This document shows positions 12,297-23,418 of a stretch of DNA of 64,000 nucleotides, piece after piece. Source of the stretch: Anisus vortex (taxonomy: Eukaryota > Mollusca > Gastropoda > Planorbidae); NCBI GenBank assembly GCA_949126835.1, contig CASBPS010000186.1:616701-680700 (forward strand). The letters run 5' to 3'. Below the pieces are notes generated by a model that made no database searches, was not told the origin of the DNA, and saw only the letters and a list, made by a program, of their open reading frames with translations. A program made the position numbers and the translations under genes. Each line of letters begins with the position of its first letter. Position 1 is the first letter of the stretch.

Positions 12297-12500
12297 TATA
12301 TATATTATATATACCCCCACATTGTGGCTACCCATATATATATATACCCCCACATTGTGGCTACCCATATATATATATACCCCCACATTGTGGCTACCCA
12401 TATATATATATACCCCCACATTGTGGCTACCCATATATATATATACCCCCACATTGTGGCTACCCATATATATATATATACCCCCACATTGTGGCTACCC

Positions 12501-12549
<49 letters not shown>

Positions 12550-12668
12550 CCCACATTGTTGCTACCCATATATATATATATACCCCCACATTGTGGCTAC
12601 CCATATATATATATACCCCCACATTGTGGCTACCCATATATATATATATACCCCCACATTGTGGCTAC

Positions 12669-12713
<45 letters not shown>

Positions 12714-12788
12714 CCCACATTGTGGCTACCCATATATATATATATATACCCCCACATTGTGGCTACCCATATATATATATATATCCCC
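12297..12788. repeat. (TA)n array interspersed with a 20-bp core
   Basis: About a dozen copies of acccccacattgtggctacc separated by (AT)n stretches of different length, the longest near 12517-12547 and 12669-12710. The core contains the near-palindrome CCACATTGTGG. Frames that appear open here are repeat artefacts. Confidence 0.95.
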
Positions 12789-13226
12789 ACATTGCCAGCA
12801 TTGGTCCGTAAATAATACTGTTCTGGGTATTCTAAACACCTTCTTAGAATTAACTCCATATAATATCTACTGTACTCATTAATTCTTGTTATACTTTAGT
12901 GGAAATCACATCAAAATAGTTCTATTAAACATGATACGAACTATCAGCAGGAGTGGTTAACCTATCGATAATTATAATTTAATCATAGTATATATTACTA
13001 AGAAATATTAAAATCTAAAAAAATATGTTTTAGTTTTTTAACTGCATTTATGAATCGACAAAGCCTTATGTAAAAAAAATGAAACGCATACACATATAGT
13101 TTTGAGTACTTGAGTTGGAAATTATTTCCTTGTATACACTGCGTTGGTACACGCCAAGCGGGATAAACAGTTTTGGAGTTATGAGGAGGAGCAGGGAGGT
13201 GGGGGGTGTGATATCATAGTCTAGTG
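12789..13226. other. No gene recognised
   Basis: AT-rich sequence leading up to the end of an hAT element. Nothing else recognised. Confidence 0.45.
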
Positions 13227-14890
13227 CAGGGGTCGGCAACCTTTTGAGACGGAAGAGCCAAAAGTTACAATTTACACAATTTCCCAGTTTTTAAAGAGCC
13301 ACTAACATCTTTTGTTTTAATATTCTGGTATTGAGGTATATACAATTTACTTTTGATTTAAAATAAATAGCTTTAAATATGAAATAATATTTATTCATAT
13401 AACAATTTTCCTACAAAACATATTAAAGTATTTTAGCTAGCTCTGCTAGAATAATAAAATAAGTAGCCTAATCAAATTATATAACTATAATTATTGAACT
13501 ATAGGCTAGATGGTTACAATAGTTACTTTAATGGATGCATTGGCCTTGCATGCCATTCGAAAGTTTGGTTAAATCTGGCCCATAACTTGTTGTTTTCAAT
13601 TTCTAGCCGCTAGATTTGTATTTGTTAGTTGGCTTCTTACTTTACTTTTTATTATATTCATGCAAGAGAACCCTTGCTGGCACGAATATGTTGACCCGAA
13701 GATCGTCAGCACTCCAAATGCCAACTTCTTCACCTCACTGTAGCATTCTGGAAGGTTATTCCATGCGTCACATATGAGTGCCTCAATTTGCGGCATTTCT
13801 TTTATAGCTGTCCAGTTGTGCAGCGTGACGTGCATGATTTTCTGGACCTCCAACTCTTCTAGCTTGCTCTTGAGTTCTGTGAACTTGCCACTCCACAAGT
13901 GTTTGGTTGTCAAATCCAGTAATTGCATTTGAAGCAAACCAGGACCAATTCCAAATCATTCAACGTTGATCTCATTTGTATTTGTGTTGAGAGGATTTAC
14001 TATTCATGCCAGAGTAGCCACTTGCGTTTGTTTTTGAATTGCTCAAATCTCTCAGCGAATCCACCCTTTAATTTGTTTATAGACATGTTAAAGTAATAGT
14101 TGCATTGGTTTCATTGCGATATCTTTGCTTCAGATTTTCGAAAAGAAGTAATTTACCACTCTCCATGTCTTTGACAAAAAGAAGTAATTTAATTTAAAAA
14201 CAAACCAATTCTTCAAGCAAGGCATAGGCTGGGTTTCCCTTTCCTTGCAGTTTTACATTTAGCTAATTTAGTTTCTTTGTGATATCCACCTGGAAATTGA
14301 ATTTTTGCAGCCTATTGTCTCTTTTCAATTTGGAATTGACAATGCCTTTTTCATTGAAGCATGTTTTTATTTCACTCCGGCAAGAAGCAAAATGTTTCAA
14401 TACGTTATAATGTACCTGGATAGCCATCGCAATTTTTTTGTGTGCAGAAGTAGGTCAGATTACTGGCTTTTTATTACTTTTCTTCACGATTTCTGTTTTG
14501 TTTTTGAAATTACTTAGCGTAGAACTCGACTGTTGTTTTTGTTTTTGAAGCTCTTTAACAGCTTTTTTCCCGTGCGTCACCGGATATTTAGCAGCGAATC
14601 GCACATGTTTTCTAGTAAAGTGTCTCTCCAATTTGACTTCTTATTGTGTGCAAGTTAGTATTGGCAAATGAAACAAATCGGAAGGTCGTATGTGTTGCCT
14701 ATGAAAGCAAACGTCCAATCTTGAAACAACGAGAAATTGTTATTTCTCGTAAGTGATTAAATTAACACACACTTTACCGTGCTCCGAGGAAGACTGAACA
14801 CTGCCTTCCGCTGATAGTAGTGACTAGCGGCTGTCAATTGTCCGTCTACTTTCTACTCCATCTTTTCTCACTGTTCTCTGTTGAGTCTGT
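13227..14890 (-). mobile_element. Fossil hAT transposon, one end recognisable
   Basis: The left end, CAGGGGTCGGCAACC at 13227, is a typical hAT terminus. On the minus strand, remnants of a transposase lie in the expected order. Near 14560-14750 is a C2H2/BED-like finger segment with a broken frame (C-x2-C, then SNLERHF-like residues). At 13596-13937 is the C-terminal hAT dimerisation region. I could not find the matching right terminus or the 8-bp duplication, so the outer boundary is approximate. Confidence 0.7.
13596..13937 (-). pseudogene. C-terminal (dimerisation) part of an hAT transposase
   Basis: A 113-codon remnant. Residues near 75-100 (FGSTYSCQQGFSCMN, then SKVRSQLT) match the conserved tail motif of hAT transposases of the GTF2IRD2/ZBED type, in which a Ser/Glu-x-x-Phe-Ser-x-Met block precedes an Arg-Ser-x-Leu block. 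The rest of the enzyme, including the catalytic region, is broken into short frames upstream (higher coordinates). It is non-functional. Confidence 0.75.
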
Positions 14891-14977
14891 TTAGGCTGTT
14901 TGCAGTATATATATATATATTTGCAGTATAATATTTTTTTTTTAGTTTTGAAAATAAAATAATAAAATTATTAATAT

Positions 14978-15361
14978 TTGCACATGGAACCCTTTAAGAT
15001 AGCAGTAGATGCATGTGATACTGGAATGGGAGCTGTCCTATTTCAGGAAGATGATGACAAGATAGAACACCCCATATGTTATCATTCTCAGAAGTTTAAT
15101 CCTCATGAGAAAAATTACAGCACTATCGAAAAAGAACTGCTAGGTATTATACTTGCTCTGAAGCATTTTGACTTTTATGTGAATGGTTCTCCATATCCCA
15201 TAGAGATTTTTACTGATCATAACCCACTAACCTTTTTGACTAGGGTTACTCAGAACCAAAGACTTCTCAGATGGAGCTTGTTTCTGCAGTCATATGATCT
15301 AATCATAAAGCACATTAAAGGCAAAGATAATGTTATTGCCGATGCTTTATCTAGAATGTGA
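14978..15361 (+). pseudogene. RNase H fragment of a Gmr1-like pol
   Basis: 127 codons with the RNase H block DACDTGMGAVL near residue 11, KELLG near 52 and TDHNPLTFL near 80. The C-terminal DNVIADALSRM sits right before a TGA. It aligns over its whole length with the last 125 or so residues of the gag-pol frame at 58187-63040. The ATG at 14978 is accidental: the fragment begins mid-domain at the element truncation. RNase H degrades the RNA strand after first-strand synthesis. Here it has no RT attached. Confidence 0.9.
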
Positions 15362-15574
15362 TTTATGCATGTTAACTTTTACCAGAACACCTATGAATTG
15401 ATTTACAGATGTGTATTATATCAAATGAATCATTACTTATTTACTGAAACCTTATCAATATTTTTATATTGGTAAGATGCAATTTTAACTTTTTCTTAAA
15501 AGTTTTGATAAATATAAATATATATAATATATATTATATACTTCACATTTATTGGTAACTCAGAAAAATATATA

Positions 15575-15965
15575 CAGGGTTCTCACATTTTTTCTGAAAA
15601 AAAAATCAAGGCTGTTTCCAGACTATTTCAAGGCTATAAGAGCCAAATACCAGGCTGCTGGAACACGTTTTTTGGATAATGGTCACACGCCTCCTCTCCC
15701 TAAGTGACCTAAATATTGCGTGAATGAGGTATTAATCTAAGGCTCGGTCAGTGGGCGTCATGGCGTATAAAAATGGGAGTGGCGTTTTTTGTCTGATCTT
15801 GATTTTTATAATAAATTTAGATATAAATATAGATTTAGATAAATTTCAAGGCTGACGGGCTATTTTTCCAGGCTAAAATGTCAATATTCAAGATTGTCCA
15901 GGCCTTGATTTGTTTATTTGAAACTCCAGACTTTTCCAGACTTTCCAGACTGTGTGAGAACCCTG
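15575..15965. mobile_element. MITE with CAGGGTTCTCACA ends, nested
   Basis: Terminal inverted repeats CAGGGTTCTCACA (15575) and TGTGAGAACCCTG (ending 15965), with tatata on both sides. The low complexity of the flanks makes the target duplication ambiguous. Inside are several ccagac/caaggct repeats. The CAGGG ends suggest an hAT-related MITE. It lies in the 3' untranslated part of the truncated Gmr1-like element. Confidence 0.8.
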
Positions 15966-16391
15966 TATATATTACCCTCATCTTACATTTAAATATTTTT
16001 ATGCATGACTACATTATTAAGTCATTGATATTCAATTACTACAAGTACTGTTGAAATAACTATACAATTTTTCTTTCTTATATAATTACTTTACATGTGT
16101 ATTATGCAAACTTATATGTTTTTGTTTTTTTGGAACAACTAGTTCCCACCTATCTTGTATTTTTACAGAAAAGTGTAACCTTACTTTTAAAAGCCTTTGC
16201 ACTTTATGAGTGAGGCTACAGAAATAATATTAGTTTTGTAAGGGACTTTTAAAACTCATCATGATTCCCAATTCATGATTTGAATTTTATTATTGACATT
16301 TGTAAACTTTTTGAAATGTACATAAGTTTGACCAAAGCAAATTTCCCATTTTAGATTATGGTTAATTTCCTTTTTCCTTTAGGATGGGAGG

Positions 16392-17259
16392 TGTTATAAA
16401 GTTGCACCAATGCCCCCTCCCTGACCTTTTAAACTAACCTAGATTCCAAGGGAAAGTTTGAGCCCAATGTGTTTTTATAAACTAATTAGATTTCCCACCC
16501 TCCTTTCCTGCTATCAATTAGAAATTGTTTAGCCATCGTAATAAAACTACACTGGCATCTACAAGTTGTGGCACTGAATTGTAATCGTAACTAAAACTGC
16601 CCCACCTACACCCCTTCTTCAATTACCTCTCTCCTCCCATTCCGCATTTTTCCCTGAAGAAAACACATATACGCTCACCCACTTGCATAGATACTTTAAT
16701 TGGAAGCGTCTCCAATAGCGCCTTAATGTCTATTTTGCTAAGGTTTAAGGACACCCTAAGGTCTGGCATGATTGTTATATTGTGGGAAGTTTAATCAATG
16801 TACTGTAATTAAGTAAGATTAATGTTTTCAAGCTAAACCCTGACCTAGCCCTGCCCACCTAGTTTTCGAACAAAGAGGAACGGACTCTGTTGTTCTATTA
16901 ATTAAACGAAATTCTAACCAGACTTGTGTCTGTGTTTTTGGGAGTGGAAGTTTTCCCCCTAGTTACGATTGGCTGTACCCTAACCAATGAGTACTTCTGG
17001 GTAATGAGAAGATAGACTTTAAAAAGCCATGTTTCTCCCTTCAGATTTCAGTTGAGTTGAGTTTAGTTTCAGTTGAGTTCCGAGTTGAGAGTTTATCTCC
17101 GTAGTAGGAACATTACTTGTACATAGTGTTTATCAGAATTAGTTTTGGACTTGTATTTTTTCTTATGTGTCTTCGTCTTGTATTCAAGTGTTATACTAAA
17201 TAAAATCCCAATTATCGTGCAACTGGTGTTGATTTCAATTAAAAATTCAAGGTATTACA
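16392..17259 (+). repeat. Probable 3' LTR of the truncated element
   Basis: Starts TGTTATAAAG right after a purine tract and ends GGTATTACA. A TTTAAAAA promoter-like box lies near 17020, an AATAAA near 17200. The right boundary is chosen from the TG...CA rule only, since no second copy is in the window. Confidence 0.6.
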
Positions 17260-17389
17260 TGGAATTAACATTGAAATAGAATCATAATTACTGGAGTAAT
17301 CAAGCCCATATAAAAACAAACAACTCTTGGAATATTGAGCCTACACCTAGACAACAGCCAAATACATAATATTGCACGAGTACGTAACA

Positions 17390-17831
17390 CAATATATATA
17401 TATACAAGCTACATTGCCCGGCGTTGCCCGGGTGAAAAAAAAAAGGACTGTCTGGGGTGCAGATAACAAATTTATAAACTACACTTACTGAATACTTTTA
17501 GGAAAGTAAATAAATATTGTAATAGGGTAAAAAAAAATAGTCAAATATTTTTATTTAACAAAATCTATATTGCCTATAGATTTACAATGTCTTTTGTTTT
17601 TAAAAGTTTGAAAAATTAATTGTCGAAAAAAAAAAGTATAGTCTAACTGGAGAATCGAACCCTGGTCGCCCGTATAGCAGTCCACTACGTTTACCACTGA
17701 GCTATCGAAGACACATGTCCGATGTGAAAAATTATTAGACGGTATATTGGGCTAGGCCTAGATAGGTCAGTGACACACGTGTTTTCAAATTGACCAATGG
17801 GGATCCTCGCGGGGCTTAACACTGTCTTTTT
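17390..17831 (-). repeat. SINE-like element with degenerate tRNA module
   Basis: Bounded by (TA)n on both sides. The left part holds the motif ttgcccggcgttgcccggg (17413-17431) and an A run. On the minus strand, 17640-17710 holds a tRNA-like module with an A box (TAGCTCAGTGG) and a B box (GGTTCGATTC), but its acceptor and T stems do not pair. A related arrangement (ttgcccaggaaaaaa plus a tRNA-like module) occurs within 21142-21758. Confidence 0.6.
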
Positions 17832-17839
17832 ATATATAT

Positions 17840-17881
<42 letters not shown>
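17832..17881. repeat. (TA)n microsatellite at a splice donor
   Basis: Perfect or near-perfect TA repeat that begins four bases inside the intron that follows WRNIP1 exon 3 (minus strand). Confidence 0.9.
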
Positions 17882-17884
<3 letters not shown>

Positions 17885-17885
17885 C

Positions 17886-18080
17886 CTGCTGAGATTTATT
17901 AAATCTGTGAATTTCATCCAGAAAAAGAATTGTTTTCCTGTGAAACATTTTAAGGTCATTTCCAGCAATTTTAGCCAGCTCCTTAACATCATTTACACTG
18001 CATGTGGTCGCAGACATGGTAATAAACTTCACGGTGCCTTTTGATTTCAGCTTCTGTGCAAGAATTTTGGCAAACGTTGT
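17886..18080 (-). CDS. WRNIP1: WRNIP1 exon 3 (Walker B)
   Basis: 65 codons, phase 0. It begins with the two Thr that complete Walker A and ends ILFLDEIHRFNKSQQ. The donor GTTCAT is followed at once by (AT)n. The exon border after SQQ falls where the family sequence continues with Asp-Thr-Phe. Confidence 0.92.
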
Positions 18081-21044
18081 CTGCAATTATGACAAGAAAA
18101 GCATCAAGTACTAAACAGAAGAGAAAAAAATGTTAATAGTATGTAATAGAAATAGTATGTAGTGATTTAGCGGCAAATTTGATTAATTTTACAGACGTTC
18201 CTTTTAGATAGAAGATTATTATGTCCTTGGCCCAAAACTCCTGCAGGGTTTGGTCAGACACAGGGCTATAACCCAGACCGTTTTGTTGAGTCCGGTGTAC
18301 TAACCGCAGGACCAGCCAACAGTAAATAGATACTGGTATTCTATGTGTTCTGGTTCAAATAATAAATTATGGGGAGATGGGTATATTTTTTCAGGTCAGG
18401 AAAGTTTTAGATTTAAAGATGTAAAAACATGCTGAAACTGTTGGAAGATTGCTGGAACCATAAGTGACCTGTTCTCAAGAAAGGTGACATAAGTCGCAAA
18501 NNNNNNNNNNNNNNNNNNNNNNNNNNNNNNNNNNNNNNNNNNNNNNNNNNNNNNNNNNNNNNNNNNNNNNNNNNNNNNNNNNNNNNNNNNNNNNNNNNNN
18601 NNNNNNNNNNNNNNNNNNNNNNNNNNNNNNNNNNNNNNNNNNNNNNNNNNNNNNNNNNNNNNNNNNNNNNNNNNNNNNNNNNNNNNNNNNNNNNNNNNNN
18701 TACCAATTTGTGCTACGAGTGTTTTTGTGTTGTGGGGGGTCTTTCTGGTGAATTTTTTTTTATTTGTGTAAATACTAGGTTATCCATTTCTAAATCATAA
18801 TTTATGTTTTTTTTTATATTTTTGTCTGCTTAAAAATACTTCAATTAATTATTTTGATCAATGCGTGATTTAGAATTTAGCAAAAGTTCACTAAAATTCT
18901 ACTTTATTTAACCTATAATTTTGTACCAAAAAATTGACAGTACCCCATAAAATTATATATCATTAAAAAAAGCAGACTCTCTGGAATTTCCTTGTCATCA
19001 CTATTTATTTATAGAAACCAATCAGAAAATATTTAAGCCTGAAGTTTGGGATAAACAATTCCTTTCTTTCTATCCAATGAAAATTCGTTTATAAAATGAT
19101 CATTGGTTACGATACCATATTTTACCAATACAAATTTGCTAATTGGCTATTGGAATACAAGGAGATAACGATTAGGCTTTCCGTTTTTGAGATTATTAAA
19201 ATTCACAAAACAGAGAGACCCATGGCTTCACTGCTAAATTCTTTGCGAGATGTGGATACTTTTTGTTCAGTTTTATTATAAAATAAAATCGTATATACCA
19301 CTAAAAGGATGATTGAATGCCCTTTCGATTGGTATGTAAATATAGATATTGCGACTCTGGTTGCTACGGAGACATTTTCAAATACATAAACTTTAAAACG
19401 CCTTTTCTCAAAACTCTAGTTTTTTGTCTGACTAGTTCTAAGAGATAGTAAGTGTCATAGAAAAATGAAATATTGACGTATAATAATAAATTTGGTATGT
19501 AAAAAAAAGCTTATTCAATGCCCTTTTAAACAATATATATAGCTCAAAATGTTGAAAAAAACACTTAAGTCACCTTTTGTGGGAACGGGTCACATATAAT
19601 CATTATATAAAACGCAAAAATATATTTTAATATGAAGGATTATACATATTAATATTATTAACAGTTTTGAAATATCCACACAAGAAAATGTGTGATGTTT
19701 TACGTTGTACCTTCCCACATCCAGGTGGTCCATATAAAATAAGTGAGGGTGTATGGTCTCCACGACTGAGTAATTGAAGAAGCAAACTTTCTCTACCCAC
19801 CGAATGTTCTTGACCAACAAAAGTTTCAAAGTTTTGTGGACGCATTTTTTCTGACAATGGCACATTATTTAATGGCAGATTCTTTGCATTTGTAGACTTT
19901 TTACTTGTGCCAGAAACACTCTCAGATTCTGATGCCTTGTCTGATTTAAAAATAACCTTAGTATAAAAAGATAAAATCTAATATCATATATACATCAAGC
20001 AGGGACAAGTCTAAAAGTAAAAGAATTAGATGTAGTTCTAATTTAATACATTTTCTGATGTTTCACAAAAAAAGGCATTAAAAAAAACAACATTTATTTT
20101 AATAACAAATTATGCAGATATCCTTTTAGCTTGAAATCCCTCCACTCCCTCCACTAAAACGTATGAAATCCTATTAAAAACGTATAAATACTTAAAATAC
20201 TGACAATCATTTCCCTAATGTTCAATTAGCACTAGTTCCCACACAACATCAACACTTGCAACGGGAACAGCATCAGTCCATATGGTATGATACAGAAGGA
20301 AACTAGCAACATATTTTTACTAAGACTAAGTCATCACTTATGTTGTCATTCAATTGGGAACCAGTAGGGTGGCAGGGATGGGGTATGATCGGGCATACAC
20401 ACAATATTTGTACTCACAGGCCAACACATTTTCAACTAACCAGGACCCTTTTTAAAAAAATGTCTACGTATTTAAATTGATGCCAATTACAAACAATTAT
20501 AATTAAATTAAATTTAATAAAATATTGTATTACTAGGACCTTAAAAATTAGTAAAGGTTTTAAATCTAATAGAAGTTAAAGGAGCCTGTGTATCGCTCAT
20601 AGTAACTCATATATATAGTTAAAGTACTATAATAATTTACAAAATTATTTATATATATTTTTTTTATATATTATAATAATATACATAAAGTATTCATACA
20701 CAAAAAAATGGTGATTAGTATTTTTATTAGTTGAATTAGTAAAGCCTTTTAAAAGTCTTAAACAAATTTCAACTAAAAAAGTAATTGTAGTCTTACATTC
20801 CTATTGTCAGTTATCACATGTTTCAAATGCTCTTGCTTGGTTTTAGCTGTTTCTGATCTTTTTTCAGTAGACATAAAACTCCAATCTGCATTTTTTCTTC
20901 TTTTACGCTCAGGTTCTGTCATTTTATTTGGTTGTTTATCTGCTCCACGATCCTCTGTGTTTAGGCATAGGTTTACATGCTCCGATATCACAGACTTTTA
21001 TTAAAACTATTGCCACAAACTGGACACTCAACATTGTTGGACAT
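17886..21044 (-). CDS. WRNIP1: WRNIP1-like AAA+ ATPase with UBZ finger, N-terminal three exons
   Basis: WRNIP1 (Werner helicase-interacting protein 1, Mgs1/RarA family) is a nuclear AAA+ ATPase that binds ubiquitin and protects stalled replication forks. Exons on the minus strand: 21044-20797, 19956-19711 and 18080-17886. All have GT-AG borders and consistent phases. Visible in order: a UBZ zinc finger (CPVC then HVNLC), a basic, nuclear-localisation-like stretch (ERKRRK), a long linker, Walker A GPPGCGK split from its Thr by the intron, a SATT sensor-like stretch, and Walker B ILFLDEIHRFNKSQQ. Exon 1 carries a one-base frame break inside the UBZ. The rest of the ATPase, with sensor 2 and the C-terminal domain, should lie at lower coordinates, but I find none down to position 1. 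So either the next intron exceeds 17.8 kb or the gene is truncated. Confidence 0.88.
18185..18325 (-). repeat. tRNA-derived SINE, family 2 (copy a)
   Basis: On the minus strand an A-box-like GCGGTTAGTACACC is followed by a B-box-like GGTTATAGCCC. The element ends with the tail AATAATCTTCTATCTAAAAG and GAACGTCTGTAA. Same family as 29365-29515. It is in the intron between WRNIP1 exons 3 and 2. Confidence 0.75.
18461..19596. mobile_element. Inverted-repeat element spanning the assembly gap
   Basis: Imperfect inverted repeats of about 33 bp: left GTGACCTGTTCTCAAGAAAG from 18464, right (reverse complement) GTGACCCGTTCCCACAAAAG ending near 19594. Both are followed by GTGACATAAGT or GTGACTTAAGT. 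TA borders on both sides would fit a TA target duplication (Tc1/mariner-type MITE). The interior includes 200 N and no recognisable transposase. Confidence 0.7.
18501..18700. other. Assembly gap (200 N)
   Basis: Run of exactly 200 N, probably a placeholder length. It lies just inside the left inverted repeat of the element at 18461. Confidence 1.
19711..19956 (-). CDS. WRNIP1: WRNIP1 exon 2 (linker and Walker A)
   Basis: 82 codons, phase 0 at both ends. The acceptor is at a pyrimidine-rich tract ending ATACTAAG (an alternative AG nearer the exon, starting at GCATCAG, is also in phase). It encodes a Ser/Lys-rich linker, then LSEKMRPQNFETFVGQEH and GPPGCGK, and ends at donor GTACAA. Confidence 0.9.
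19957..20796. other. WRNIP1 intron 1, no feature recognised
   Basis: AT-rich intron between exons 1 and 2. Only simple A/T runs and no repeat with clear ends. Confidence 0.6.
20797..21044 (-). pseudogene. WRNIP1: WRNIP1 exon 1 (UBZ finger), with frame break
   Basis: Starts at ATG 21044 and reads CPVC, the first half of a UBZ4 finger. It then meets TGA at codon 19. From 20991 the frame one base off reads SEHVNLC, the His and Cys half of the same finger, and stays open to the donor GTAAGA at 20796. One added base would join the two halves with normal UBZ spacing. It is a real mutation or an assembly error; the downstream exons are intact, which favours an error. Confidence 0.8.
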
Positions 21045-21141
21045 TGTGCTGTAAGTTGTGTTTTACTGGACAGTCATTACTGCAAAATAGGACAATTGTA
21101 AAACTATAAAAGATATAATTACTGATTTAGTATTAAGTTAA

Positions 21142-21758
21142 AGGCAGTGTCTAGGCATCCGGACGAATAGGCTGATATATATTGTTTCGGCGGGCATCTC
21201 GCGTGACTGTCAGACAACAAGCGCTAGAGATGATATTTTTCTGGCAGACCTAAGTCTATCATGTAGGCCTACAAGATAAATTCACCGTTGTTGCCCAGGA
21301 AAAAAAACTACATTACATTACCCTAACCCTTTTTATTTTTAAAAACCAAAAGTTAAGAATATCTGTGGCTGGGAATCGAACAACTGTCTCGACCCGCATG
21401 CGTCTAAAATATAATTAGCCTATATATTATTATATAAATATTAGATTTTACTAACTGAAAACCTTATTTAGGAAAATTTTTAAAGTCCTTAAATTCTGTA
21501 CAATCTTTAAACAACATTTATGGAATTTTTTTTTTAATGAAGAAAAAGATAAAAAAGTAGCCTATCAGTGAGGAATCAAACACAGCGCGCTCGTCTGGCA
21601 TCGGATAAGCTAACCACTAAGCCAAGAACACACAAAGACACAATAGATTTAAGTTTGCCGGAAAAATATCTCTGGTGATATTCACTGCACTGATATATGC
21701 ACGCCGGAAGAATATCTCCCAGCCTATTGGTCCGGTTGCTGGATGCCTAGACATGCCT
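21142..21758. mobile_element. TTAA-flanked fold-back element upstream of WRNIP1
   Basis: Flanked by TTAA (21138-21141, 21759-21762). The ends are inverted: AGGCAGTGTCTAGGCATCC at the left and GGATGCCTAGACATGCCT at the right. The similarity continues imperfectly for over 100 bp into each arm (AATAGGCTG, then TTTTTCTGGCA against TTTTTCCGGCA). A tRNA-like module lies at 21560-21640 (minus strand). TTAA targets are typical of piggyBac-type elements, but no transposase is present. The element starts about 95 bp from the WRNIP1 ATG. Confidence 0.75.
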
Positions 21759-22054
21759 TTAAAAGTTAAAATTATCTACTCTAATTCTAATAGAATTGTT
21801 ATTATAATGTCTAGTCTAATTAGTAATAAAGGCCTAATTCACCTAATTGTTAAATATTAGAAATATAAATTAAAAACAACAAACTTTAAGTTTAACCACT
21901 TTCATTTAAAATTGTACTTATATAAATATCTAGCCTACTTATAATATAACTTTAACTTACACTTTTATTTTAATAATTAACTTAGCCTAAATATAAAAAT
22001 AAATCTCTGAAGTGACTTACACTATCAAACCAAGTTTTTTCCAACAATACTATA

Positions 22055-23418
22055 CTATAGACCTTTTCATTTTATTAATTATTCCAAAAAAGAGGTCAAT
22101 GTCTACGCATGCGCAGTCGCTAGGGGGCAGAAGTTGTCAATAAAACCTTCTTCGCCTTTGTTATTTTACTGGGGGCCTAGTGGTTTTTAGGCGTAATTAT
22201 ATTAGCTTTTCATTTTACAAAAAAAACTAATTCATACAAACTTTATACCCAGAAGCTAGGGAGCGAACTGTACTTTTCTTTTGCCTTTTGAACCAGTTTT
22301 TAACCCAAAAAACATTTATTATACATTCTAGGCCTAATGCGTCTATGGTTACCATGTCACCATGTTAATACAGATTGGCGTCGAGCGATCAGTAAATCGT
22401 CTTTAAGCATACAAATACAATTTAACATAGTTATATATTTATAAAGCTTTGTTTGTGTTGAAGTATCAACGCGTAGGCTACATTGTATTATGTTATTATT
22501 TGTAGCAATAGAAATCGTAACTTTTAATTATTTTTTTTTATCGTTCGATGTCACAAAAGAACCTTGAAAAGCCAAATTTTTAAGTAAGCTCATCACAGTT
22601 TGATTCTGAAAAGGCCAAAAGGCCTAGGTCTATGTCCCATAGGCCTATGCTATTGTTTGACTTGTTCTGGGGTTTTATCGTTAAAATATTGTATGTAGAA
22701 GTAGTTAAGCGGGATTATAACATATTAGTAGGCCTAGACCTAGCTATAGGCCTATAGCCGCCTATAGGCTACAGTAGGCTTATAGGGGCTATAGGCTATA
22801 TAGGCTATTATAGGCCCTAATAGGCTAAGCTAAAGTAGCCTAAAGGCCTATATAAATTATAAATATAGGCTTATGGCTTATAGGCTTATAGGATAGGCCT
22901 ATAATAGCTATTATTTAATATAATATAGCATATCGAATCGGCCTATCACATATAGATATAGTTTACTATAATAGGCCTAATTATTAGCCTGCCTATAGGC
23001 CTAGGCCTATTACTATTAGCCTATTAGTACATTTGCCTATTATAGTAGCCTAAAGGTTATAAGCTCAAACAGTTTAAACTATTAAACAATTGAAAATATT
23101 TACTATTTACTATAGAAAAGTGTTGATTAACCGATTGCGATTGCATGAAATAATTAAGCGAATATGAAGGTAGGCTATGCTATAGGCCTATATTTGATAT
23201 TTGCAAACTGGTGCGTGTTTTCATCATGAATTTTTAGTTATAGGCCTGTTATTGAATAATATTTCATGCATAGGACTAATGAAATGACAATAAGTCACAA
23301 TATGAATATAGGCCTATATATCTATATCTATATCTAGGCTATAATATATCATATTCAATATGGAAAACATAGGCCTACGCCGACATACGGTCATAGGCCC
23401 GACTATACGACATAGGCC

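Larger units (their letters stand above)
14978..17259 (+). mobile_element. 5'-truncated Gmr1-like LTR retrotransposon (3' end only)
   Basis: The element starts abruptly inside RNase H and continues with about 1 kb of 3' untranslated region, a purine tract (aggatgggagg, 16381-16391) and a probable LTR (16392-17259). The RNase H is very close to that at the end of element C, and in both it is the last pol domain, followed by a stop. No 5' LTR or other pol domain is seen upstream, so most of the element was lost by deletion or recombination. A MITE is nested in its 3' untranslated part. Confidence 0.8.

Noticed and set aside
12210..12882. Several open frames rich in Ile and Tyr
   Set aside because: Artefacts of the (TA)n and 20-bp core array.
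14750..17300. Searched for the right end and duplication (gtctagtg) of the hAT starting at 13227
   Set aside because: Not found; the boundary given for that element is approximate.
17640..17710. Possible tRNA gene on the minus strand
   Set aside because: A and B boxes are present but the acceptor and T stems do not pair; it is part of a SINE-like repeat.
22085..22101. NRF1-like motif acgcatgcgcagt as a WRNIP1 promoter element
   Set aside because: It lies about 1 kb upstream, within the end of a transposable element, and nothing links it to the gene.
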